Source: Erythrobacter sp. SCSIO 43205
GTDB taxonomy: Bacteria; Pseudomonadota; Alphaproteobacteria; Sphingomonadales; Sphingomonadaceae
Length of the DNA stretch: 64,000 nt
Reading direction: 5' to 3'
NCBI RefSeq assembly: GCF_019904235.1
Contig: NZ_CP063202.1
Location: 3,162,001 to 3,226,000, forward strand
Positions 18,364-27,500 of the stretch are shown piece after piece. The notes beneath the pieces are model-generated. The model was given only the letters and a program-made list of their open reading frames with translations. It did not search any database and was not told the origin of the DNA. Both the position numbers and the translations under genes were made by a program. Position 1 is the stretch's first letter, and each line of letters begins with the position of its first letter.

Positions 18364-18374
18364 AAAGGGGGGGA
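18364..18374 (+). promoter_or_regulatory. Strong Shine-Dalgarno that favours a TTG start
   Basis: The run AAAGGGGGGGA at 18364-18374 lies four bases before an in-frame TTG (18379). The only ATG in frame (18349) has no comparable site upstream. This decides the start used for the following oxidoreductase. Confidence 0.6.
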
Positions 18375-18378
18375 TAGA

Positions 18379-20901
18379 TTGTCTGACGTGTTCAAAGTCG
18401 CGATTATTGGCTCTGGCCCTGCGGGGATGAGCGCAGCTGGCCAGGCGGCCAAGCGCGGGATGTCGCATATCCTGCTGGAAAAAACCGACCACCTCTCCGA
18501 CACAATCTTCAAATACCAAAAGGGCAAGCACGTTATGGCAACCCCTTCGGACCTCGCGCTGCGTGGCGGGGGTTACGAAGAGGGCGTTCATGCCGGCATG
18601 GAATTTGAAGAGGGTACGCGCGAGCGCATCCTTGGCATTTGGAACAAGCATTGCCGGATCGTTGACCCCAGCATTCCCGAACCTGACCACGAGGTACAGG
18701 ATTTCGAGATCAACACGCGCCTCAACGCTGAAGTCGTCGGGGTCGAGGGGGAGAAGGGTAACTTCTCCGTTAAACTCAAAGACGGCGACACGATTCAAGC
18801 TGAGACGATTATCCTTGCGATCGGAACGCAAGGCAACCCCAACCTGCTGCGCTGTCCGGGCGCCGATCACCCGATGATCACCCCGCAATTGGACGACCCG
18901 GAAGATCACTTCGACAAGAATGTGATTGTCGTTGGCACTGGCGATGCCGGGATTGAAAACGCGCTGGGCCTCGCCACTGATCCCGCGCTTGGCAACACGG
19001 TGACCATCCTCAATCGCGGCACCGATTTTGCAAAGGCAAAGACCAAGAACGCGACTGACCTCACCTCTGCCGATGAAGAGGGGTATTTGCGGATTGCCTA
19101 TCGCACTTCACCCGCAGAGGTGCGCGATGGGGAGATGGTGGTCGAAACGGAGACTGGCCAAGAAGTCATCCCATGCGACATGATCATCACGCGCATCGGT
19201 TCACAGCCGCCGCGCCGTTTCATCGAAAGCATGGGGATCGAATTCACATCCGAAGACCGCAGCGCCTTCCCCAAGCTCTCACCAGAGTTTGAGACGACCA
19301 AGGAAGGCATCTTTGTGATCGGCGCGCTCGCGGGCTATCCGCTGATCAAGCACTGCATGAACCAGGGCTATGACGTCATCGAATATCTCGCCACTGGCGA
19401 GGCGGTGAAGCCGGCGGACGAGCCGCTGCTTGAGAAGGTGTTCGAGAACCTTCCCGGCAACAGAAGCGTTGATTATTGGCTTGAACTTTACCGCACGCAA
19501 GTGGACCTGTTCGGCGGTCTTTCGACGCTGCAAATGCGTGAGCTTATGCTCGATTCCATATGCTCTGCCTTTGCGCCGGGCGAAGTTATATTCAGGCGCG
19601 ATGAGCCTGGATCATCGCTCTTTGCCATCGCTCAAGGCAGCGTTGCGGTGGAGGTCAATCCCAACGATCCTTCGATCACCGTTCCCATCGGCCAAGGCTC
19701 GATCTTTGGCGAGGTTGGCCTTGTGTCCGGCCGCCGCAGGGGCGCGACCATTCGCGCGGCAGAAGATGTTGTGGTGGTCGAACTCTCACGTAAAGCTGCT
19801 CTGAAACTCATCGGTTCCTCACCCGAAGCAGCCGAAGCGGTCAAACGCATATCGATCGAGCGGCAAATGCTGCAATTGTTCGGTTCAGGGCTCACCCCTG
19901 ATGATGTGCGCCCGCTGGTGGACAGCGCCGTCACCGAGGAAATCAGCGCAGGAAAACCTGTCATCACCGAAGGCGACACCGAGGACAAAGACGTCTTCAT
20001 CGTGCGCTTTGGCTCTATGCGGGTGGAAAAGGGCGAAGGCGGCGATACGACCTTCCTCGGCCTTATCCCGGCAGGCAATCTTTTCGGTGAAATGGGCGTA
20101 ATCGACGGACAACCCCGGATGTCCACCGTGCGCGCGGCGGTCAAATCGGAAGTGATCCGTATTCCGGGCGAAGCTTTCCTCGAACTGCTCGATAAAAAGC
20201 CGCAATTGCGCGAACGCGCGCGTCAAATCATGGATGATCGCCGCCGTTCCAACGAAGAGATTGAAACACAGAAAAGCAAAGAAGACGGCAAAGTCGACAG
20301 CTTTTCCGGCCTTGCCTCCTTTCTCTTTGACGAAGGGATGGGCGAGGCGACTGACGCGCTTCTGATCGACGAACGTTTGTGCATCGGCTGCGACAATTGC
20401 GAGAAAGCGTGCGCGGACAGCCACGAAGGTTTGTCGCGCCTCGACCGGGAGACAGGCAAGACCTTCGCCTATCTCCACGTGCCGATCTCGTGCCGCCACT
20501 GCGAGCACCCGCACTGCATGACCGATTGCCCGCCTAACGCGATCCAGCGCGGCGCGGATGGCGAAGTCAATATCAACAAGGACACCTGCATCGGCTGTGG
20601 CAATTGCAAAAGCTACTGCCCCTATGGCGTCATCAGCATGGAGCCTGCCCCGCCTGAAAAGCCGAGCTTTTTAAGCTGGCTTTTGTTCGGCAATGGTCCG
20701 GGCCCTGGCGAACCGTCCTATTCGTGGCGCAAGGAAAACGGCGACCCAAACAAAGCCAAAAAGGCAGTCAAATGCGATATGTGCGCCGGGATCGAAGGCG
20801 GTCCTGCTTGCGTTCGAGCCTGCCCGACAGGCGCGGCCATCCGCGTTGCGCCTGACAAGTTCCTCACTCTGGCAAAAATGACAGAGGACGTTGAAAACTA
20901 A
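18379..20901 (+). CDS. FAD/NAD(P) oxidoreductase fused to two cyclic-nucleotide-binding domains and a four-cluster ferredoxin
   Basis: About 840 residues with three modules. (1) Residues 1 to about 345: a thioredoxin-reductase-like flavoprotein with GSGPAG (about 11-16), GTGDAG in a second nucleotide fold (about 185-190) and an ATG-like GALAGYP end, but no CxxC redox pair. (2) Two cNMP-binding domains (about 380-480 and 505-605), each with a phosphate-binding-cassette-like stretch: FGEVGLVSGRRRGATIRA and FGEMGVIDGQPRMSTVRA. (3) A ferredoxin (about 665-830) with four cysteine motifs: CIGCDNCEKAC, CRHCEHPHCMTDC, CIGCGNCKSYC and CDMCAGIEGGPACVRAC. The order suggests NAD(P)H to FAD to [4Fe-4S] electron flow gated by cyclic nucleotide. 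No signal peptide is present, so it is cytoplasmic. Its stop overlaps the next start by one base. ATG 18349 is an alternative start. Confidence 0.88.
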   Translation: MSDVFKVAIIGSGPAGMSAAGQAAKRGMSHILLEKTDHLSDTIFKYQKGKHVMATPSDLALRGGGYEEGVHAGMEFEEGTRERILGIWNKHCRIVDPSIPEPDHEVQDFEINTRLNAEVVGVEGEKGNFSVKLKDGDTIQAETIILAIGTQGNPNLLRCPGADHPMITPQLDDPEDHFDKNVIVVGTGDAGIENALGLATDPALGNTVTILNRGTDFAKAKTKNATDLTSADEEGYLRIAYRTSPAEVRDGEMVVETETGQEVIPCDMIITRIGSQPPRRFIESMGIEFTSEDRSAFPKLSPEFETTKEGIFVIGALAGYPLIKHCMNQGYDVIEYLATGEAVKPADEPLLEKVFENLPGNRSVDYWLELYRTQVDLFGGLSTLQMRELMLDSICSAFAPGEVIFRRDEPGSSLFAIAQGSVAVEVNPNDPSITVPIGQGSIFGEVGLVSGRRRGATIRAAEDVVVVELSRKAALKLIGSSPEAAEAVKRISIERQMLQLFGSGLTPDDVRPLVDSAVTEEISAGKPVITEGDTEDKDVFIVRFGSMRVEKGEGGDTTFLGLIPAGNLFGEMGVIDGQPRMSTVRAAVKSEVIRIPGEAFLELLDKKPQLRERARQIMDDRRRSNEEIETQKSKEDGKVDSFSGLASFLFDEGMGEATDALLIDERLCIGCDNCEKACADSHEGLSRLDRETGKTFAYLHVPISCRHCEHPHCMTDCPPNAIQRGADGEVNINKDTCIGCGNCKSYCPYGVISMEPAPPEKPSFLSWLLFGNGPGPGEPSYSWRKENGDPNKAKKAVKCDMCAGIEGGPACVRACPTGAAIRVAPDKFLTLAKMTEDVEN

Positions 20902-21764
20902 TGGCTAGCGTTCCCGGCAATAGGTTCTCCGCAGACGAGAAACGGCGTAACGCTGATCACATCAGCTTTCTCAAACACCGCCGTTTCCGCTGGCTATGGA
21001 TTGCGCTGCTGCTCAGCGTGGTGAGTATCCTTGGCTATGCCCTGATTGATCAGGAACCGCGCCCCAACGGGGGGAGCTGGTATGGCTATACGCTGGGTAC
21101 GATTGGCCTGTTGCTGATCGTGTGGCTGTCGCTTTTGGGTGTTCGCAAACGCCGGATGTCCGAAGGTTCGTGGAGCCTTAAGGCATGGACCAGCGCGCAC
21201 GTTTATCTGGGCCTTTCTCTCATTGTTGTGGGCACGCTGCACACCGGGTTTCAAATCGGGTGGAACGTTCATACGCTCGCCTACGCCTTGATGATGATCG
21301 TCATTTTGAGCGGGATTTGGGGCGTATATGCCTATGCGGTGCTGCCTAAGGAACTGTCGGCCAGTCGCGGCGACAAGACCGGCGGCGATATGCTTGAAAC
21401 CATCGCGGACATCGACAAAAAGCTTGAGAGCGCAGCGCAGCCCTTGGGCCGCGAGGGTTCTGATCTTGTGCTCGGCGTTCTTCGTCAGGATGTATTCCAC
21501 GGCGGCGCGCTCGCCCGCCTTACCAATTCCTATCCCGGATGCGCCACGGCAAAGGCACGTGCCGGCATCCCCGCGTCGGGCAGCGAGGCCGAGGCGCGTG
21601 TGCGCGAGCTTCTTTCAGCGCGCGCCGAACAACTTGATCAAATCCGCCGCTATCTTCGCATCAAGGCGATGCTTGAGATCTGGCTCTTCATCCACATTCC
21701 TGCAACGATCGCCCTGCTCGCAGCGCTTCTCGCGCACGTGATCAGCGTGTTCTATTACTGGTGA
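20901..21764 (+). CDS. Five-helix membrane protein with two HX13H pairs, probable di-haem b transmembrane electron carrier
   Basis: A 287-residue integral membrane protein. Helices are at about 28-49, 61-82, 95-118, 122-146 and 259-285, with a long soluble loop (about 150-250) between helices 4 and 5. Helix 3 has H100 and H114 and helix 5 has H265 and H279, both exactly HX13H. This is the spacing used by NADPH-oxidase/ferric-reductase-type and cytochrome b561-type proteins to hold two stacked b haems across the membrane. It is encoded between a cytoplasmic Fe-S flavoprotein and a periplasm-facing decahaem cytochrome, so it is the obvious electron carrier across the inner membrane. Haem binding is inferred. 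I do not recognise a named family. Confidence 0.8.
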   Translation: MASVPGNRFSADEKRRNADHISFLKHRRFRWLWIALLLSVVSILGYALIDQEPRPNGGSWYGYTLGTIGLLLIVWLSLLGVRKRRMSEGSWSLKAWTSAHVYLGLSLIVVGTLHTGFQIGWNVHTLAYALMMIVILSGIWGVYAYAVLPKELSASRGDKTGGDMLETIADIDKKLESAAQPLGREGSDLVLGVLRQDVFHGGALARLTNSYPGCATAKARAGIPASGSEAEARVRELLSARAEQLDQIRRYLRIKAMLEIWLFIHIPATIALLAALLAHVISVFYYW

Positions 21765-21777
21765 GGGGGACAACGCC

Positions 21778-23568
21778 ATGGCATTCCTGATCCGCACCAT
21801 CGCCGTTGCAAAGTCTGGCCGCGAGATCGTGCGCGACCGGCGGATCGACAAAGACGAACTCATTGTCGGACGCAATCCGGCCAGCGACATTCACCTGCCC
21901 GACCTCACTGTTGAGCTTGAGCACGTAAAGCTCACCGATGCCGGCCAAGGTATGATTGCGGCGCGCGCGCTGGGCGAATTGCCGTTCAGCGTTGATGGGC
22001 AAAGCGTCACCGAGGCGCGCATTGACCCTGATGCGGGCGCTGAAATCGCGGTAGGCCCTGCCCTGCTTGCGGTGTCGCGCGATGCGGATGGTCCGGTCAA
22101 AATCAATATTCAACCAGCGCCCAAGGACAAGGCATCAGGCGACCCTGAGGCGGGCTTCGCCCTCGCAAAAGCCATGCCCAGCAAGCGCGCGATGGCGTGG
22201 ATCGGATCGGTTGCTATTCTGGTGCTGCTGCTGTCTATTCCGGTGTTCACCCACCTCTTCCGCACGCCGGTCGAAAACGATCCCGACAACCTTGAGAAAG
22301 GCGCCGTTCTTTTCGATGCTTCGTGGAGCACTGGTGATCTCAGCATGGCGCACCACGATTTGGAGGACAATTGCGAAGCCTGTCACCAAAGCGCCTTTGT
22401 CTCGGTTCAAGATGAAACCTGTCTAACCTGCCACGAGGAACTCGACGACCACGCTAAGATGGACCGTCAACTGACCGGCATGGCCCCCATGAGCACGGGC
22501 GACAAAATCCAGTGGGACATCGGACAAGCGCTCGGCAAAGAGGGGCCGCTGGGCTGCGTTTCATGCCACACCGAGCACGAGGGTCCGGTCAAACTTGAGG
22601 CATCCGATGAGCAATTCTGTTCCGATTGTCATAACGATATGGATGCACGTCTCACCGATGTGAGCTTTGGCAATGCAGCCGATTTTGGCGAGAAACACCC
22701 GCAATTCCGTCCCAAATTCTACGACGCACACTTCGCCAAGGAAGCCAAGCGTGTGAGCCTTGACGATAATCCGGTCGAGATGAGCGGCCTTGTTTTCCCG
22801 CATGACATCCACGTCTCTGAAACCGGGGGGGCAGCAAAAATGGCGATGAGCCTTGGTCAGTACGGCGCCCCGCTTGAATGCAGCGATTGCCACGAGGAAG
22901 ACAAAAGCGCTCCGGGCGGGTTCAAGCCGGTCGTGATGGAGGATGCCTGCGAAGCGTGTCACAGCCTTGTGTCTGGCACGGCAGGCGGCGCGTTCACCTC
23001 GCTTCGCCATGGCGATGTATCCGATCTGATGGAAGACCTTGCCAAAGTGAACCTTGCATCGCGCAGCCGGGTTACAACGGGGCGCGATCGCCCGGGCCAA
23101 TATGGCTCTGGCGGGCGTTATTACGCCAATTTTGGTCGGCCCTCTGGCTCTTACCTTGCGATCACACGCGCTCTGCAAAAGGGCGGCACCTGCGGGGATT
23201 GCCACTTGCGAACCACAACCGATGGCCGTCCCGACCTGGTGCCGGTCAACATCCCCGATCAATACTTGCACAAAGGCTTCTTCAACCACGAGGCGCATGG
23301 CGATGATGTGGCGGAATGCACCGACTGTCACGCGACTGATAAATCGGGCGAGGCAACCGATCTGTTGCTGCCTGATCTGGAAAGCTGCCGCGACTGCCAC
23401 TTAGGCGAAACTGCTGTCAAAACGGAAGAGATCGTGCCGTCGAGCTGCGCCATGTGCCATGGCTATCATACACCCGCCGCTCCTTGGAAACCGGAGGATC
23501 ACCCCAAATTGCCCGGAAATGGCCCGAACGATAATGTTGCAGCAATCTTGAGCAGTCTAAGGCGTTAG
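21778..23568 (+). CDS. FHA domain - transmembrane helix - decahaem cytochrome c
   Basis: A 596-residue fusion. Residues about 20-95 form an FHA-like phosphopeptide-binding domain (LIVGRNPASDIHLPD is the strand-loop with conserved Gly-Arg). Residues 138-161 are a single membrane helix (WIGSVAILVLLLSIPVFTHL). The remainder, about 170-590, has ten CxxCH motifs: CEACH, CLTCH, CVSCH, CSDCH, CSDCH, CEACH, CGDCH, CTDCH, CRDCH, CAMCH. Additional histidines are available as distal ligands. The topology puts FHA in the cytoplasm and ten haems in the periplasm on an inner-membrane anchor. It would accept electrons from the di-haem membrane protein encoded 13 bp upstream. A decahaem cytochrome with a cytoplasmic FHA domain is unusual. 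Confidence 0.92.
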   Translation: MAFLIRTIAVAKSGREIVRDRRIDKDELIVGRNPASDIHLPDLTVELEHVKLTDAGQGMIAARALGELPFSVDGQSVTEARIDPDAGAEIAVGPALLAVSRDADGPVKINIQPAPKDKASGDPEAGFALAKAMPSKRAMAWIGSVAILVLLLSIPVFTHLFRTPVENDPDNLEKGAVLFDASWSTGDLSMAHHDLEDNCEACHQSAFVSVQDETCLTCHEELDDHAKMDRQLTGMAPMSTGDKIQWDIGQALGKEGPLGCVSCHTEHEGPVKLEASDEQFCSDCHNDMDARLTDVSFGNAADFGEKHPQFRPKFYDAHFAKEAKRVSLDDNPVEMSGLVFPHDIHVSETGGAAKMAMSLGQYGAPLECSDCHEEDKSAPGGFKPVVMEDACEACHSLVSGTAGGAFTSLRHGDVSDLMEDLAKVNLASRSRVTTGRDRPGQYGSGGRYYANFGRPSGSYLAITRALQKGGTCGDCHLRTTTDGRPDLVPVNIPDQYLHKGFFNHEAHGDDVAECTDCHATDKSGEATDLLLPDLESCRDCHLGETAVKTEEIVPSSCAMCHGYHTPAAPWKPEDHPKLPGNGPNDNVAAILSSLRR

Positions 23569-23569
23569 A

Positions 23570-24469
23570 ATGACCTCAGGCGCTGCGAACAAACTCCAAA
23601 AGGGCGTGCTCATCGCTCAGATCACCGACACTCATGTCGGTTTTGAGCCCGATGCCGGCGAGAACGAGTTCAATTTCGTGCGCTTTCGCAATGTGCTTGG
23701 CCATTTGCTCAGCCAGCCTGTGCAGCCTGATCTTCTGATACTTTCCGGCGATTTGACCGATAATGGCAGCGCGGATTGCTATCACCGCATTCGCGAACTG
23801 ATCGCCGATTGCCCCATTCCGGTTGAGATTATTCCGGGCAATCATGACAGCCGCGATGTCATGCTCGAAATCTTCCCCGAATGCCCGACCGCAGATGGCT
23901 TTGCCCAATTCGCGCTCGAACTGGGAGAGGGTGAAGACAAGCTGCGCATTTTGTGCCTCGATAGCTTTGAGCCGGGCCGCCATGGCGGTGCGTTTTGCGA
24001 GGTGCGCGCAGCTTGGCTGACAAAAGAGCTTGAGGCGCATCCAGATACGCCAACGGTGTTGTTCATTCACCACCCGCCGGTAGTCTCGTCGATAGACTGG
24101 ATGGACCCCAAGCCGCACGAACCGTGGATGATCCGCTTCCACGATGCCGTGCGCGGACACAAACAAATTCTTGCGATTCAGGCAGGGCACCTGCACCGTC
24201 CGCTGCATTCAACGGTTGAGGGCATTCCATTAAGTGTCACCCCCGCGGTGGCGCCGGCGGTGTCTTTGGACCTTAGGCCGATGGATGTCGATTTCGCCGA
24301 TCACCGGCCTATCGTGGACGCAGAGCCGCCGTTCTATTCCCTGCATATCTGGCGTGACCAAAGCTTCGTCTCGCATTTCCAACCCGTTGGAAACTGGCAA
24401 ACGCTTGCCCGGTTTGAAGAGCATATCAAGCCGATGATGAAAGGCCTCTTCGCCGAGCGCGTAGAGTGA
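23570..24469 (+). CDS. cpdA: CpdA/Icc-like 3',5'-cyclic-nucleotide phosphodiesterase
   Basis: A 299-residue class III phosphodiesterase of the calcineurin-like metallophosphoesterase fold. All metal-ligand motifs are visible in order: QITDTHVG (about 17-24), LSGDLTDNG (about 58-66), IPGNHDSRD (about 88-96), LFIHHPP (about 164-170) and QAGHLHRPL (about 204-212). The length fits CpdA, which hydrolyses cAMP using two metals. It begins 1 bp after the decahaem gene stop, so it is translationally coupled. Its operon also encodes a protein with two cNMP-binding domains, so a local cAMP signalling circuit is likely. Activity on cAMP rather than another phosphodiester is inferred. Confidence 0.87.
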   Translation: MTSGAANKLQKGVLIAQITDTHVGFEPDAGENEFNFVRFRNVLGHLLSQPVQPDLLILSGDLTDNGSADCYHRIRELIADCPIPVEIIPGNHDSRDVMLEIFPECPTADGFAQFALELGEGEDKLRILCLDSFEPGRHGGAFCEVRAAWLTKELEAHPDTPTVLFIHHPPVVSSIDWMDPKPHEPWMIRFHDAVRGHKQILAIQAGHLHRPLHSTVEGIPLSVTPAVAPAVSLDLRPMDVDFADHRPIVDAEPPFYSLHIWRDQSFVSHFQPVGNWQTLARFEEHIKPMMKGLFAERVE

Positions 24470-24560
24470 ACCGAGCGACCGCCTCTTCTTGGGCGATCCT
24501 CAATCCAGCACTGCAAATGAACTAAAGGGGTTAAGGCCCCAAGGTGAATGGGGCGCGCTC

Positions 24561-27500
24561 TTAACCGCCTAGCTTGTCCTCATCCGCCTCTTCGGCCTCT
24601 TCACGCCGAACAGCCATATTGGGACCGAAATTGCTTCCCACCCAGCGGTTCATATCGACTTCGTCGGTGACTTTCCACGGAACGCCGGCCCTGGTCATGA
24701 ACAGCTTCTCCATCTCCTCGCGGGTGAAGGGCCGCGAGCCCAACCTGCCGAAGATAGCCATCTGTCCACCGGTCTCATCCACCGCGCGGTCCCGGTCGAG
24801 GCCTTTGGAAAGCGCAAGCGCAGGAGATGGCGTTTTCGCATAGGCGATAAGCTCTGGCATCGGCGCGGGGCTAAAGCCGTAGAAATTGCGCTGACTATCA
24901 GGGCTGGTGAGTTGGAGCACCTTCAGCCCGTTCACCCCATCCGCGACATAGGCGAAGAGCGAGGCGTTGGTTGAACCAACGATCACATCCTCGGCATCGT
25001 TCAGCATGCCATCCATCGTCACCTTTTTATAGAGCTTGGGCGAACGAGGATTCTTCACATCAAAGATCATCAGCCCGTCACCCTTCGCCGCGACATATGC
25101 GAAAGTGCGCGCGACATAGATACGACGCGCATCCGCGATTGGGTAAGTCGCCTCAGGCACGGCCACAGGGCTTGCCATATCGGTCACGTCAAAGACTTTG
25201 AGGCCCTCATTGTCCGTCACCCACAGGTAGCGGAACTGGATCGTCGTTGCCCGTGCACCCGACATCGGAATGACACTGGTCACACGCGGCGCAAGGCAGC
25301 TTTCCGATGGGTTGGCCGGATCAATCTCGCACTCATCTACATATGGGGTCGCCGGATTGTCGGGAATGTCTTTGGGCAGATAGACCACCACAAGCCCTGC
25401 ATCGGCGGTGATATAGGCATAATCGCCCGCAAGAGTGATGTGACTTGCCCCGTTCAGCACGCCATTGGGGTTCCAGGCATCTGAACCATCGCCAAAGCGT
25501 GCCCGCTTGAAGAAGTTGTTGCGGAATTCCCCGTCGGCAAGTGTGTTGATGTCAACCGCGATCAGACCTTCTTGTGCGTCGGTGATGAACGCATAGTCGT
25601 AGATCGGGCTGAATGGTTGCTCCTGATTGACCTCCCGCATTTTTGCGGTGTTACGCTCTGGTGCGACGGGTTGGTTGGTGGCCAGTGCCATACAGGTCGC
25701 GTCCTTGGTGTCGACATGGGTATCGTGCCCAAGTGGTGAGAATGGCGCGGTCAGGATCCGCTCCGAAACACCTTTGTTGGCGATTGAGGCAATGTCGTAA
25801 GCGCGGAAACCGCCCTTGCCTTCAGCCACGAAAAGATATTCGCCGCGCATTTGCAGACAGCCGACACGGTCGCTCGTGCCTTCGTGGACGTTGACGAATT
25901 CCTCAAACGGCTTCGTCTCGCCAGAGATGTCGCCATCAAACGCTTGCCCGCGCACCCAATTCTTAAGCTCGCGGCCATTGTCCTCGACGTGGCGGCGCCA
26001 ATAATCGGGGTAGGAGTAACGGTGGAGATAGGAACCGAGCACTGCTTGTGGTTCGTCATACTCGGTGACACGCACGGCGGAAATACCGCCTTCGAGGCCA
26101 GTGAAAGCGTGCATCCCGACAAAGTTCACATAGTTCGTGCCGAGCAAAAGCAGCTGCGCCATGATGGCGTTGTTGTCTTCGTCTTGCGACAAGTGACAGT
26201 CAGAACACTGCTTCGTTTCGGTCTTCCTCACCGTGTGCGGGAAGTGCGGTGCAAAGGCCTGGCTTGAGAAGCCCACAGCCGAGATTGGCGGCTGCTGCAC
26301 ATAGATGCGCTCACGGTTGATGTTGGTCGAAGACAGGACCAGCGCCGAGGATGAACGCACCGGTGCGGTCTGGTTGCCCTTGGTGGTTTGGTGCTTACCC
26401 AACTGGAACATCTGATCGCGCGCAACCTGAGGGTTGTATGTCGCAAAGTTCCGCGTCGAACCGCCTTCATAGCGATGCGATTTGGTCTTCCAGTTCGCCT
26501 CAATCGGAAGGTGACAACCGCCGCAGCTGGTCGTCCAAGACAAGTGGCAGGTGAAGCACGCCATATTGTCGTCATTATGCGCGCGCTCATCCTTGGCGAT
26601 GCCGCTGCCGAATTCGAAATTGCCGGTTTCTGCACCGTAAACGCTCATCAATTTGGAACGCGCGGCCTTGGCGTTGAAAGTCGGAGCCGCAGGATCAACG
26701 GAGTCTTTGACAAGGCTCATCTCCCACTCAAGTTCCGGGTCAACGAGGCTGCGCTGGATCAGGACGCGGCGGCCGTCTTCGTTCTCCATCCATTCGAACC
26801 GGCGCTGTCCATCGGGGTTGCGAAGGAGCGCGAGATTGTGCCCTTCTGGTGGCGCGGCAGGGCCACTGGTGCGTAGGGTTGGATAAGCATCAGCCGTGCC
26901 ATGGCAATCCTTACACCCGATCTCGATCGCATTGGCGACCTCGCCATAAATAAGGCCATTGCCGTGCGTGTCTTGTTCAAAGTGGCAGTCCACGCATTGC
27001 ATCCCGACCTCGGCGTGGATGCTCATCATATGGACCGCCGTGCCCGGATTGTTTGAGCCGTTTTTCGCAGGGTTTTTCTCAACCTCAACGAACAGCTCCT
27101 CACCATCCTTGCGCCACCGCTGGCGCCAGCGGTTGTCGTGATAGGCTTGCTCTTCGGGCGTGTCGGTTTCCGGATTGCCGGGGCGAAGAATTTCACCCTC
27201 TGCATCAAGCAGATTGCCGTCGCGGTCGCGTTTGAAAATGCCGCGGAAGTTCCATCCGTGGCCGTGATAATCGGCAAACTGCGTGTGTTCGAGATTGGGG
27301 TTCAGTTCATAAACATTGCGAAGGAAATCGACATCAGCCCACATTCCGCGCGCCGCCGCCCCTTCGGGGTTACGGTCCATGATCGAGCGCACTTGTTCAG
27401 CCGTCGGGAAGCGCTGCGTCTTGTAGAATTCCTCGTAAGCCTCATCGCTCATCCCGTGCGGGCGCGGCGTTTTGTTTTCCGGGCCTGACCACATGAAGGG

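Noticed and set aside
18228..18378. CRP/FNR operator in front of the conduit operon
   Set aside because: Short TTGT/ACAA matches exist but do not form a properly spaced palindrome, so no site is claimed.
24470..24560. Bidirectional terminator between convergent redox operons
   Set aside because: A GGTTAAG/CTTAACC pair and a GGGG/CCCC pair exist, but the stems are short and no U-run follows in either direction.
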